Source: an uncultured Deinococcales bacterium
Lineage (GTDB): Bacteria > Deinococcota > Deinococci > Deinococcales > Trueperaceae
Direction: 5' to 3'
NCBI GenBank assembly: GCA_937934635.1
Contig: CALGZD010000202.1
Location: 1-11,972, forward strand
Length of the DNA stretch: 11,972 nucleotides
Shown one piece after another: positions 1 through 6,714 of this stretch. The position numbers were made by a program, and so were the translations under genes. The notes under the pieces are model-generated. The model ran no database searches. It was not told where the DNA came from and was given only the letters and a program-made list of their open reading frames with translations. Each line of letters begins with the position of its first letter. Within the stretch, counting starts at the first letter, position 1.

Positions 1-32
1 ATCTATAATCAGAATTTATACAAAAAACCCCC

Positions 33-66
33 ATCATTGAGGTTTACTAGGCTAAACCTTAATGAT
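33..66 (-). terminator. Inverted repeat, possible second minus-strand terminator
   Basis: Arms 33-46 and 53-66 pair over 14 bp with one G-T/A-C position and a 6-base loop (47-52). Read on the minus strand, the stem is followed by five G and then six T, which resembles an intrinsic terminator with a spacer before the T-tract. There is no T-tract on the plus side. It lies beyond the stronger terminator at 119-150, so it may be a back-up terminator or may belong to something off the left edge. Confidence 0.45.
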
Positions 67-118
67 TAAAACTTAAAATATAGTTTTGAGCATTTGAACC
101 AAAAATAAGAGGTTGGTC

Positions 119-150
119 AAAAAAAATAGCTCCTTTTCAAAGGAGCTATT
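119..150 (-). terminator. Rho-independent terminator of the TspO-like gene
   Basis: Perfect 12-bp arms at 125-136 and 139-150 (AATAGCTCCTTT / AAAGGAGCTATT) form a hairpin. On the minus strand it runs directly into eight T residues (positions 126 to 119). It begins about 19 bases after the stop codon of the minus-strand gene at 169-969. The plus strand lacks a T-tract after the stem, so the terminator is directional. Confidence 0.85.
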
Positions 151-168
151 AAAGGAGAGAGGGAAATA

Positions 169-969
169 CTAAGGTAAAAACATAGCTTTCTTTCTCACAA
201 GCTGAGCTGTGCTAATACTAAACATAATGATAGCTGCAAGGATTGCTGTTGTTACAACGATAGGTGTAATCCCAGATTCTGCTACTGCAATACCAATAAA
301 AGCCCAAACTAATACCATTGTATACGGGAAGTCACCACGTCGTAAAAGTACAGTGATTCCGATAATGACAGCAGCAATAATCATAGCTACACCAAAGAAT
401 GGTGCATTTGCTCCACCAGTAAATCCTATGCTAAGTAAAAGAACAGTTGTATTGAGAATCGTAGCTGCAGTAATCCAACCAAGATAAATACTAAAGGGAA
501 GATGGGTTGCAATACGCTCACGCACAGATAATCCTTTTTGTTGCCCGATACCTAACCGTACATAAGCAACCATAAGGCTAACAAGTAGACCTAACATAAA
601 GAGTTCACTCAGTAAAAATTGATTAAAATGCCACGCAAAAATCCAAGCAACATTAAAGATACAACTCCAAACAAAGGCGTATCCTAGTTTATCAAGATTT
701 CGATTTTCTTTTTGACTAGGAAGTGCTTGATAAACAACAAATACCGCTAAGAGGGTATAGATAAGACCCCAAATACTAAACACATAGCCAGCAGGTGTGA
801 CTAAGCTATTGAAGCTATCACTAAGCTCACCAGTAGTTTGACCATTAAATGGAATAATATTGGCAAGTGCATTTACAGTAATTACAGTTCCAAATAAAGT
901 AATGTTTAGAATTTGACGGATTGTGCTAGATGAAGTTGCTGTTTGAGTTGACATAGATATGCTAGACAT
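169..969 (-). CDS. TspO/MBR-related polytopic membrane protein (tryptophan-rich sensory protein family)
   Basis: A 266-residue, very hydrophobic protein with about seven or eight predicted membrane segments (roughly residues 20-38, 62-80, 98-114, 119-138, 160-181, 190-209, 215-232, 236-255). The NALANIIP motif near 33-40, followed by TPAGYVFSIWGLIY at 58-71, matches the long proteins annotated as tryptophan-rich sensory proteins related to TspO/MBR. Classical TspO is about 160 residues with five helices, so this is the longer bacterial branch; ligand binding or sensing of tetrapyrroles is known for TspO itself and only assumed here. The start at 969 is supported by AAAGG nine bases upstream. 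An in-frame ATG at 954 is possible but lacks a ribosome site at the right distance. It is a single gene with its own terminator, separated from the fasciclin gene by another. Confidence 0.75.
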   Translation of the reverse strand: MSSISMSTQTATSSSTIRQILNITLFGTVITVNALANIIPFNGQTTGELSDSFNSLVTPAGYVFSIWGLIYTLLAVFVVYQALPSQKENRNLDKLGYAFVWSCIFNVAWIFAWHFNQFLLSELFMLGLLVSLMVAYVRLGIGQQKGLSVRERIATHLPFSIYLGWITAATILNTTVLLLSIGFTGGANAPFFGVAMIIAAVIIGITVLLRRGDFPYTMVLVWAFIGIAVAESGITPIVVTTAILAAIIMFSISTAQLVRKKAMFLP

Positions 970-993
970 TTGTAGTAACCTTTCTTCAAAAGC

Positions 994-1022
994 CTTATAG
1001 ACTTTTTTGTGTAGTTATAAAA
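994..1022 (-). promoter_or_regulatory. Weak candidate promoter of the TspO-like gene
   Basis: On the minus strand a TATAAG hexamer (999-994) lies 24 bases before the start codon. The possible -35 region overlaps the T-rich tail of the preceding terminator and matches consensus poorly. The call rests mainly on the -10-like hexamer and on the terminator that isolates the gene from its neighbour. Confidence 0.3.
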
Positions 1023-1051
1023 AAGCCCACGCTCATAGAGCGCAGACTTTT
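1019..1051 (-). terminator. Rho-independent terminator of the fasciclin gene
   Basis: Arms 1038-1051 and 1021-1034 pair over 14 positions when G-U pairs are allowed (core GCGCTC with GAGCGT), with a 3-base loop. On the minus strand the 3' arm ends in a run of six T. It starts 18 bases after the fasciclin stop codon and separates that gene from the TspO-like gene. Confidence 0.75.
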
Positions 1052-1069
1052 ATTTAGGATATTTTGAGA

Positions 1070-2077
1070 TTAGTTGCTTGGCGGTAAAATTACACCGTCA
1101 ATAACATGCACTACGCCGTTACCAGCAGCTAAATCTGCAACTGCAACTTTAGCTGAACCATCTAGTACAACCATGCCATCTTCAATGGTTACGGTTACAG
1201 AAGCACCATTGACGGTTTCTACCATTGCTGTACCTTCACCAGCTTCTACCGCTGCGACTACATCTGCTGCCATTAAGTTACCAGCTACAACATGGTAGGT
1301 AAGAATCCCTGCTAGACCATCACTTGCAAGTAGGTCTCCTGCACTAATGCCAAGTGCTGTAAGTGCTGCACCAAATGCCTCATTAGTTGGGGCGAATACA
1401 GTGAATGGACCTTCGCCTGATAGCGTTTCGGCTAAGTCTGCTGCAATAACCGCTTCTACAAGTGTTGTATGCACGTCACTACTTAGTGCAATATCTACAA
1501 CAGTAGCTGGCATCATATCCATGCTTTCTTCCATCATGTCATTTTCCATCATGTCATTGCTTGGTGGCAAGATAACTGCGTCAATAACATGGACTACGCC
1601 ATTACCAGCAGCTAAATCTGCAACTGCAACTTTAGCTGAACCATCTAATACCACCATGCCATCTTCAATGGTTACGGTCACAGAAGCACCATTGACGGTT
1701 TCTACCATTGCTGTACCTTCACCAGCTTCTACCGCTGCGATTACATCTGCTGCCATAAGTTTACCAGCTACTACGTGATAGGTAAGAATTGAAGTTAGGT
1801 CTTCACTTGCGAGTAAATCTGCAGCACTGATGCCTAGTGCTTCTAGTGCTGCTGCAAATGCATCATCAGTTGGAGCAAATACGGTAAACGGACCTTCGCT
1901 TGAGAGTGTTTCTGCTAAGCCAGCTTCTACAACTGCGGCTACTAAAGTAGTATGTGCTTCACTACCTACAGCAATATCAACAACGGTTGCTGGCATATCT
2001 TGTGCTTGTCCTAAGCTTAGAATCAAGCTGAATATAAATGTAAGACTTAAAATCGAGGACTTCGTAATTTTTTTCAT
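1070..2077 (-). CDS. Exported protein with two tandem fasciclin (FAS1) domains
   Basis: A 335-residue protein with an N-terminal Sec signal peptide (basic KK, hydrophobic core about 8-22, likely cleavage after GQA at 25). Two FAS1 domains follow at about 28-171 and 189-332. Each has the conserved FTVFAPT block (64-70 and 225-231), the TYHVV block (99-103 and 260-264) and the closing GVVHVIDxVILPP. They are offset by exactly 161 residues and joined by a Met/Asp/Glu-rich linker (175-189). FAS1 domains act in adhesion and surface interactions; a cell-surface or secreted location is inferred, and no membrane anchor or LPXTG is present. The start is supported by AAGGAG four bases upstream. The second halves of the two domains are almost identical at DNA level, unlike the first halves, which points to recent gene conversion. 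Confidence 0.9.
   Translation of the reverse strand: MKKITKSSILSLTFIFSLILSLGQAQDMPATVVDIAVGSEAHTTLVAAVVEAGLAETLSSEGPFTVFAPTDDAFAAALEALGISAADLLASEDLTSILTYHVVAGKLMAADVIAAVEAGEGTAMVETVNGASVTVTIEDGMVVLDGSAKVAVADLAAGNGVVHVIDAVILPPSNDMMENDMMEESMDMMPATVVDIALSSDVHTTLVEAVIAADLAETLSGEGPFTVFAPTNEAFGAALTALGISAGDLLASDGLAGILTYHVVAGNLMAADVVAAVEAGEGTAMVETVNGASVTVTIEDGMVVLDGSAKVAVADLAAGNGVVHVIDGVILPPSN
1119..1272. repeat. Direct repeat within the FAS1 gene, copy A
   Basis: These 154 bases match 1602-1755 (offset 483 bases, 161 codons) with only four differences (positions 1165, 1169, 1196 and 1258). Similarity falls sharply on both sides. The segment encodes the C-terminal half of the second FAS1 domain. Confidence 0.9.
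1529..1558. repeat. 15-bp perfect tandem duplication in the Met-rich linker
   Basis: TTCCATCATGTCATT occurs twice head to tail (1529-1543 and 1544-1558). It encodes the repeated NDMME of the linker between the two FAS1 domains. Confidence 0.95.
1602..1755. repeat. Direct repeat within the FAS1 gene, copy B
   Basis: Partner of 1119-1272, encoding the C-terminal half of the first FAS1 domain. The two copies share a 61-base stretch without any difference (1197-1257 in copy A). Confidence 0.9.
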
Positions 2078-2151
2078 GATGCTCCTTGTACTAATTTGGA
2101 TTTCATCTCAGTTACAACCCTTGATGCATGCGTTTCAAAGGTTATACAAAG

Positions 2152-2181
2152 ATTATACGAGGAGTATACACAGGTTCTAAA
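2152..2181 (-). promoter_or_regulatory. Candidate promoter of the fasciclin gene
   Basis: On the minus strand a perfect TATAAT (2157-2152) lies 74 bases before the fasciclin start. A weak -35 (TTTAGA, 2181-2176, 18-base spacing) precedes it. A second -10-like TATAAC lies slightly downstream (2146-2141). Only the -10 hexamer is convincing. Confidence 0.45.
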
Positions 2182-2242
2182 AATATTAACCAAGTATTAG
2201 GTTACAATCTCATTATCCTTATAAAAACAAGCTTAAATCCTT

Positions 2243-2292
2243 ACTTTAGTTCAAGGCATAGGCATAGACTTTAGTTCAAGACATAGACATAG
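2243..2292. repeat. 25-bp tandem duplication, intergenic
   Basis: Two adjacent 25-base units (2243-2267 and 2268-2292) differ at two positions, both G to A. Each begins ACTTTAGTTCAAG. They lie in the gene-free region between the thiolase and fasciclin genes. Confidence 0.9.
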
Positions 2293-2297
2293 ATGCT

Positions 2298-2377
2298 GGG
2301 AGTTTCAAGGTTGTACACTATTGTAGAAGGTGAGTTATTTGAGATTGGGTTTCGTAGCTCAATCATTTGAAACTCCC
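2298..2377. other. 80-bp structured inverted repeat between thiolase and fasciclin genes
   Basis: Perfect 11-bp arms GGGAGTTTCAA (2298-2308) and TTGAAACTCCC (2367-2377) enclose 58 bases. Inside, GATTGGG (2343-2349) can pair with CTCAATC (2358-2364, one G-U), and a short TACA/TGTA hairpin is possible nearby. The layout suggests a branched RNA or a small mobile remnant. No T-tract follows on either strand, so it is not a standard terminator. No family was recognised. Confidence 0.5.
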
Positions 2378-2384
2378 TCTATAA

Positions 2385-2409
2385 GTAGCGTTTCCACATG
2401 TAGCGTTTC
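2385..2409. repeat. Short direct repeat GTAGCGTTTC
   Basis: GTAGCGTTTC occurs at 2385-2394 and 2400-2409, a 15-base period with only the first ten bases conserved. It sits just downstream of the thiolase stop codon on the minus strand. Confidence 0.7.
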
Positions 2410-2428
2410 TGCGTAACAACTGTACACA

Positions 2429-2460
2429 CTAAGGTTTACACAAGCTAAGGTTTACACAAG
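2429..2460. repeat. 16-bp perfect tandem duplication covering the thiolase stop codon
   Basis: CTAAGGTTTACACAAG occurs at 2429-2444 and 2445-2460. The second unit contains the thiolase stop codon (2454-2452) and its last two codons. The first unit therefore reproduces the gene's 3' end downstream of the stop. Confidence 0.95.
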
Positions 2461-3639
2461 CTGAAAAAGTGCTGCCATACCTTGCCCACCACCAACACAC
2501 ATGCTGATGATGCCAAATTCAGAATCACTGCGTTTCATTTCTGCAAATAAATCTGCTGCGATTCTTGCACCTGTAGCACCTAAGGGGTGTCCAATGGCAA
2601 TTGCACCACCATTGACATTGAGCTTGTCATCTGGAATGCCAAGTTCTCGTTGGCAGTAAACAGCTTGGCTGGCAAAAGCTTCATTGATTTCAAAAAGATC
2701 GATGTCACTAACCGTCATGCCCATTTTGTCTAGAAGAGTTGAGATAGCAGGTAGTGGACCAATGCCCATAATTTCTGGTGGTACACCAACTGCACTTGCT
2801 TGGACAAAACGTGCCAGTGGTTTGATACCCCTTGCCTCAGCATTTTCTGCTGACATGACCACGGTCATGGCTGCACCATCATTCATTGGCGAAGCATTAC
2901 CAGCAGTGACGGTGGCTGCCTCGTCATCTGCAAATACAGTTTTCAGCCCTGCTAAGCCTTCTAGTGTTGTGCCTTCTCGTGGGCATTCGTCTTGTGTGAT
3001 GGTTACATCGTGCCATGTACCTTCTTGGTCTTGGACTTTGGTTTCTACAGGAACGATGTAGTCAGCAAATTTACTAGCAGCACGTGCAGCAAGTGCTTTG
3101 CTTTGAGAACTCACAGCGAAGGTATCTTGGTCGAGGCGGCTTACGCCAAATTTTCTGGCAACGTTTTCTGCGGTTTGACCCATGGTGATATAGGCTTGAG
3201 GATAGCGCTGATAAAGGGCTTTGTTAAAGCCTTCTTTTGCATTGTGTCCGCCCATAGGTACGCGGCTAGTGCAGTCGCTACCGCCAGCTAGTACAACATC
3301 TGACATACCAGTTTGAACGCTGTGTGCTGCTTGGACGATGGTTTGTAAACCACTAGCACAGAAGCGGTTGATGGTTGCTGCTGCAATCGTTTCAGGAAAG
3401 TCTGCTACATGCACAGCGATTCTTGCCATGTTGTAGCCAGCTTCACCTTCGGGGTGTGCATTGCCTAGGAATAGGTCGTTGATGTCTTCAGCGGTTAACC
3501 CATCGGTCTGCGCCACTGCTTCTTTAAGCACGAGGGCAGCTAGGTCATCGGGTCTGGTATCTTTCATCATGCCTTTGTAGGCACGACCTACTGGTGTTCT
3601 GATTGCGGTGGTTATAACAGCATCTTTTAAATCTTTCAT
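2452..3639 (-). CDS. Thiolase family acetyl-CoA acyltransferase
   Basis: A 395-residue protein of normal thiolase length. The nucleophilic cysteine is Cys94 in NRFCASGLQ; the NEAFA motif is at 319-323, the GHPLGATG motif with catalytic His351 at 350-357, and the second catalytic cysteine Cys381 in MCVGGGQG. All catalytic elements are therefore present. Family members either cleave 3-ketoacyl-CoA in beta-oxidation or condense two acetyl-CoA; the sequence does not settle which, and no fatty-oxidation partner gene lies next to it. The start is supported by AAGGAG five bases upstream. It is transcribed alone, divergent from the histidine kinase at 4033, and its stop codon lies in a 16-bp tandem duplication. 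Confidence 0.93.
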   Translation of the reverse strand: MKDLKDAVITTAIRTPVGRAYKGMMKDTRPDDLAALVLKEAVAQTDGLTAEDINDLFLGNAHPEGEAGYNMARIAVHVADFPETIAAATINRFCASGLQTIVQAAHSVQTGMSDVVLAGGSDCTSRVPMGGHNAKEGFNKALYQRYPQAYITMGQTAENVARKFGVSRLDQDTFAVSSQSKALAARAASKFADYIVPVETKVQDQEGTWHDVTITQDECPREGTTLEGLAGLKTVFADDEAATVTAGNASPMNDGAAMTVVMSAENAEARGIKPLARFVQASAVGVPPEIMGIGPLPAISTLLDKMGMTVSDIDLFEINEAFASQAVYCQRELGIPDDKLNVNGGAIAIGHPLGATGARIAADLFAEMKRSDSEFGIISMCVGGGQGMAALFQLV

Positions 3640-3732
3640 AAACGCTCCTTAGGTAAAATAAGTAGGTCATAAGTTGCTAAAACTTATACTCAGTTCAATT
3701 TTTAATAGTCTAGCACCTTAACGTTCATCTTT

Positions 3733-3760
3733 TCGTAATGTACTAATCGTAATGTACTAA
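3733..3760. repeat. 14-bp perfect tandem duplication, intergenic
   Basis: TCGTAATGTACTAA occurs twice head to tail (3733-3746, 3747-3760) between the thiolase start and element copy 1. The rest of 3640-3797 shows no gene and only weak -10-like hexamers. Confidence 0.95.
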
Positions 3761-3800
3761 GCACATTTATACAACAGCTTTGGAAGATACCCGTATTTAA

Positions 3801-3923
3801 TACCGAAGTGAATCATAAATGTCATAATCCCAGTCAATACACAAGGTTTTCAAGCCTTTATCCTTCGGTTATTTCGCAATCTTTGCGACTATATCTTTAT
3901 GACATTCATCTTTCAGTTTAGTA
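3801..3923 (+). mobile_element. MITE-like inverted-repeat element, copy 1 (123 bp)
   Basis: The ends 3801-3827 and 3897-3923 are imperfect inverted repeats (21 of 27 positions match), flanked by the direct repeat TAA (3798-3800, 3924-3926). The left end begins TACCGAAGTGAATCATAAAT and the right end finishes CTTTCAGTTTAGTA. ACCGAAG (3802-3808) can also pair perfectly with internal CTTCGGT (3863-3869). A 6-bp hairpin TCGCAA/TTGCGA lies at 3874-3888. It has no coding capacity. Orientation is assigned by matching copies 2 and 3. It sits in the divergent region before the kinase at 4033. Confidence 0.75.
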
Positions 3924-4032
3924 TAAGTACTGTTTATTCGTGTTTTCTGGTAGAACGCCAACTATTTTTGCTAAGATTTATTATCAAAGCTACATCTGAT
4001 GTACATCTTTAGGATTTATAGTTTATAGAAGC

Positions 4033-5541
4033 ATGTCACTTAAACTTCGTTTATCCCTATTTTTTAGTCTCTTTTTAGCCGCTATTTTGGCTATGGTTGC
4101 GATAGCGCTTTACAGCACTACAAAGCAATCTTTAAAAGCATCTATGGTTGAACGTGCCAAACTTGCTATCACAGATTTAAAAAGTGAACAGCTAAAAACT
4201 GCTTCAAACAGAATGCCTGGCAACGCTTATTTTGAAATGGTGATTTACCCTAGAGGGGTTGTGCCTTTAAGAAATGCTGATGATATTCCAAATGGCATAC
4301 AGATAACAATTCTCGGACGCAGCAACCCAACGCAAGATTCTTTATTAGCGAAGCTTAGTCCTGAAGACAGACAGGCGCTCTTTGAAAATGACGAAATTAG
4401 GACTGATATCGTCTTGGATAGCGGTGAAACGCTCCGAGTCGTTGGTGAAGCTGGTCAGATGTGGATTTCTAGGTTTGATGGTGACGCACCTGGTTATTAT
4501 TTTGTTGCTTACTCGCCCTTTACCTTTCAACCTACTTTGGCACAGTTACGACGGAATCTCTTCTGGGTAATTATTCCGTCTTTTTTACTCTTTTTGCTGG
4601 GTATCTGGCTTTTAGCAAATCAAATTCTTTTACCTCTAAAACGAATTACCTCTGCTGCTGAAAAGGTCACCAGTCAAGATTTGTCGCAGAGATTGCCTGT
4701 ACCAAACTCTCGTGATGAAGTGTCTACCTTGGCAAATACCGTAAATCAGATGCTTGATAGATTGCAGAATTCTGTCGTAACGCAAAGACGTTTTACGGCA
4801 GATGCAAGTCATGAATTACGAACACCTGTTACGGCTATTTCAGGTCATGCGAGTTATTTGCTTAGACGGACCAACCCGACAGGGCAACAAGAAGATTCCC
4901 TGACTGTCATTAAAGAAGAATCGGATCGCATGACGAAGCTAGTTAATGATCTGCTTGAACTGGCAAGAGTTGATGGTGGCGTCTTTCCAATTAACCGTGA
5001 CCCGCTTAATTTTGTCGATGTTCTGGAAGATGTAAAGCGTGATGTTGAACCTATCGCAACGATGGCAAATATTACGATGTCATCGCCCAAACCGATTATT
5101 GAGGTTTTAGGAGATACGGCGAGGTTGAAGCAAGTAGTGCTCAATTTGGTTCAGAATGCGCTCAATGCAGGCTCGAGCCAAGTGGCTATGAACCTCAACG
5201 AGCTTAAAGAAGAAAACGCAGATGGCATCATAACTGACTATGTGGAACTACAAGTTCTTGATAATGGTCCAGGCATTCCGCAAGAAGCTTTAGACAATAT
5301 CTTTGATAGATTTTTCCGAGTTGATGGCGCAAGATCGACAAGAGGCAATGGCACAGGCTTAGGCTTAGCGATTGTCAAAGAAATTGTGCAGCGTCATGAT
5401 GGAATAATTTCAGTTACCTCAGAAATTGGTGAAGGCACTGTATTTACCGTGCGAATTCCGGCAAATAATGATCCCGAACTCACTGAAGTGATTATGCCTG
5501 TTCGTAAATCACAAGTTGAATCAAATATTCTTACGACTTAA
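4033..5541 (+). CDS. Membrane sensor histidine kinase (HAMP-HisKA-HATPase), no adjacent response regulator
   Basis: A 502-residue kinase. It has a first membrane segment (about 8-27), an extracytoplasmic sensor of about 145 residues without a recognised fold, a second membrane segment (about 177-198), HAMP (about 196-250), a HisKA domain with phospho-acceptor His260 in ASHELRTP, an N box with Asn375 (VQNALNA), a G1 box DNGPG (410-414) and a G2 box GNGTGLGL (438-445). All catalytic motifs are intact. Unlike most genes of this class, no response regulator lies next to it: the neighbours are a divergent thiolase and a convergent crcB, so its partner must be elsewhere. The start lacks a strong Shine-Dalgarno site; TATAGT at 4017-4022 lies close before the ATG, so a very short leader is possible. 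Its last 11 bases overlap the end of crcB on the other strand. Confidence 0.9.
   Translation: MSLKLRLSLFFSLFLAAILAMVAIALYSTTKQSLKASMVERAKLAITDLKSEQLKTASNRMPGNAYFEMVIYPRGVVPLRNADDIPNGIQITILGRSNPTQDSLLAKLSPEDRQALFENDEIRTDIVLDSGETLRVVGEAGQMWISRFDGDAPGYYFVAYSPFTFQPTLAQLRRNLFWVIIPSFLLFLLGIWLLANQILLPLKRITSAAEKVTSQDLSQRLPVPNSRDEVSTLANTVNQMLDRLQNSVVTQRRFTADASHELRTPVTAISGHASYLLRRTNPTGQQEDSLTVIKEESDRMTKLVNDLLELARVDGGVFPINRDPLNFVDVLEDVKRDVEPIATMANITMSSPKPIIEVLGDTARLKQVVLNLVQNALNAGSSQVAMNLNELKEENADGIITDYVELQVLDNGPGIPQEALDNIFDRFFRVDGARSTRGNGTGLGLAIVKEIVQRHDGIISVTSEIGEGTVFTVRIPANNDPELTEVIMPVRKSQVESNILTT
5171..5178. repeat. GCTCGAGC palindrome, site 1
   Basis: First of five copies of this 8-bp palindrome in the window. 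Here it is read as part of Gly-Ser-Ser in the histidine kinase gene. Confidence 0.9.
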
Positions 5542-5905
5542 GTGATAGTGCTATAGCTCTTGCTAACAGTACCGCTAGCATTCCCAAAACAAGATTGCCA
5601 AGGATATAAGCTATGGCAGGGATTACACGACCTTTTTCGAGTAAGACATAGCTTTCTAGCTCAAAGGTTGAAAAGGTTGTCAATGCGCCCAAAAATCCAG
5701 TTGAAATGCCCAGTTTGAGGGCGGGGGAGAGCTGCTCGAGCCGTAAAAAGTAGAGAAGTGCTAAACAAAAGGAACCAACGACATTGACACTCAGCGTTGC
5801 AAAAGGAAAGCTACTTTCAGGTAAATATCTTTGAAATAGTAAGCCCACACTGTAGCGACTGCTTGCGCCAAGTGCGCCACCAATAAGAACTGCAAGAAAC
5901 TTCAT
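5531..5905 (-). CDS. crcB: CrcB/Fluc fluoride channel
   Basis: A 124-residue protein with four hydrophobic segments, the usual size for a CrcB/Fluc subunit; family members form dual-topology dimers that export fluoride. Diagnostic motifs are GGALGASSRY (9-18), the conserved Asn41 in NVVGSF, and GFLGALTTFSTFELE (70-84), which carries the pore phenylalanines (Phe78, Phe81) and the TTFSTF signature. A single copy is present here, whereas many genomes carry pairs. It lies 44 bases after the membrane protein at 5950-6711 and is probably the last gene of that operon, but it lacks a Shine-Dalgarno site. TATTCT ends six bases before its ATG, which would also fit a leaderless internal promoter. No fluoride riboswitch sequence is evident. 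Its 3' end overlaps the convergent kinase gene by 11 bases. Confidence 0.93.
   Translation of the reverse strand: MKFLAVLIGGALGASSRYSVGLLFQRYLPESSFPFATLSVNVVGSFCLALLYFLRLEQLSPALKLGISTGFLGALTTFSTFELESYVLLEKGRVIPAIAYILGNLVLGMLAVLLARAIALSLKS
5734..5741. repeat. GCTCGAGC palindrome, site 2
   Basis: Within crcB, read on the minus strand as part of Arg-Leu-Glu-Gln. Confidence 0.9.
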
Positions 5906-5949
5906 TACTTTAGAATATCAGGTTTGTAAAGTATTACAGCTATAAAACA

Positions 5950-6711
5950 TCACGGGTTGTGTTCAGTTTTATATTCTGTAATAACCTGTGCTGATTGTCC
6001 TGCTTCTACTGCCTGTGTTACCTGTGTTGTTAGCATTGGATGAGGTGAGTTATCAAGATGACCGACTGTTTTGAGTTGCGTTTTCAGTTGGGTTTTGAAT
6101 CGACGATTACGCATAAATAACCAACCGATGACCATCACTACAACCAAACTGATAATAATCATCAGAGTAGCTCTGCGCTCCATGGGGTCGTTACTGACAA
6201 CAGTTAAAATAATCAGCCCAAGTGCAGGTAAGAGCGCCCATTCACGACCGCCATATTCTTTTGGCAATAGGTAGAGTAGTGTAAAGGTTCCTGCAAAGAT
6301 GAGCAGCATAATTGGGATGGCATCCCAGTTGTCTGAAAGCAGGCTTAGCCAAGAGTAAAAGGCTAGACCTGTAAAAATACCAGCGGGAACAAGTAACCAC
6401 CAACTGCGCTTGTTGCCAAAAAAGTAGCTTAAAAAGAAACCAAGGCTGGCAGAGGATAAGGCAATCAAGCTTGCACTTTCACCTGATACCCCTGTAGCCC
6501 CCAGAGAAAGCAACATAAACCCAAAGACACGTTGCCCCCAAGTTAGATGATGTCGACTTAAGATAAAGAAGCTACTGTTGACAATCAATATGCCAATAAT
6601 CCAGAGATGCGAGTAGTTACCTTGCAAGACATTGAAGTTTGCAAGCAAAACCAAGATGCCTGCTGCAATGAATAATAAACCTAAAAACGATGCTCTATTA
6701 AATGATGTCAT
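5950..6711 (-). CDS. Polytopic membrane protein, possible LiaF-like partner of the two-component system
   Basis: A 253-residue protein. Residues about 8-200 form some seven or eight hydrophobic segments with short loops. The N-terminal helical pair (GLLFIAAGILVLLANFNVL, then LWIIGILIVNSSFFIL) resembles the LiaI/LiaF-like membrane region. A soluble tail of about 50 residues follows and begins with basic RNRR and a duplicated KTQL. No enzymatic motif is seen. It starts three bases after the sensor kinase stop codon, so the two are almost certainly co-transcribed and translationally coupled. In Firmicutes, LiaF-type proteins restrain a neighbouring LiaS kinase, and an analogous role is inferred here only from gene order and topology. 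The family assignment is tentative; it may be an unrelated conserved membrane protein. Confidence 0.6.
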   Translation of the reverse strand: MTSFNRASFLGLLFIAAGILVLLANFNVLQGNYSHLWIIGILIVNSSFFILSRHHLTWGQRVFGFMLLSLGATGVSGESASLIALSSASLGFFLSYFFGNKRSWWLLVPAGIFTGLAFYSWLSLLSDNWDAIPIMLLIFAGTFTLLYLLPKEYGGREWALLPALGLIILTVVSNDPMERRATLMIIISLVVVMVIGWLFMRNRRFKTQLKTQLKTVGHLDNSPHPMLTTQVTQAVEAGQSAQVITEYKTEHNP

Positions 6712-6714
6712 GAG

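Noticed and set aside
1347..2180. Long plus-strand open frames opposite the fasciclin gene (also 1074-1298)
   Set aside because: They mirror the FAS1 repeats, are Ser/Ala/Thr-rich without motifs, and lack ribosome sites. The minus-strand gene has clear domains and a signal peptide.
2429..2460. Attachment site of an integrated element
   Set aside because: The two 16-bp units are directly adjacent with nothing between them and no integrase is in the window.
3801..3923. Ordinary bidirectional terminator between divergent genes
   Set aside because: The genes diverge, no T-tract follows the pairing, and the same sequence recurs at two other sites with matching short flanking repeats.
5906..5949. 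Fluoride (crcB) riboswitch before crcB
   Set aside because: Only 44 bases separate crcB from the upstream gene, and the conserved riboswitch core sequence and pairing were not found.
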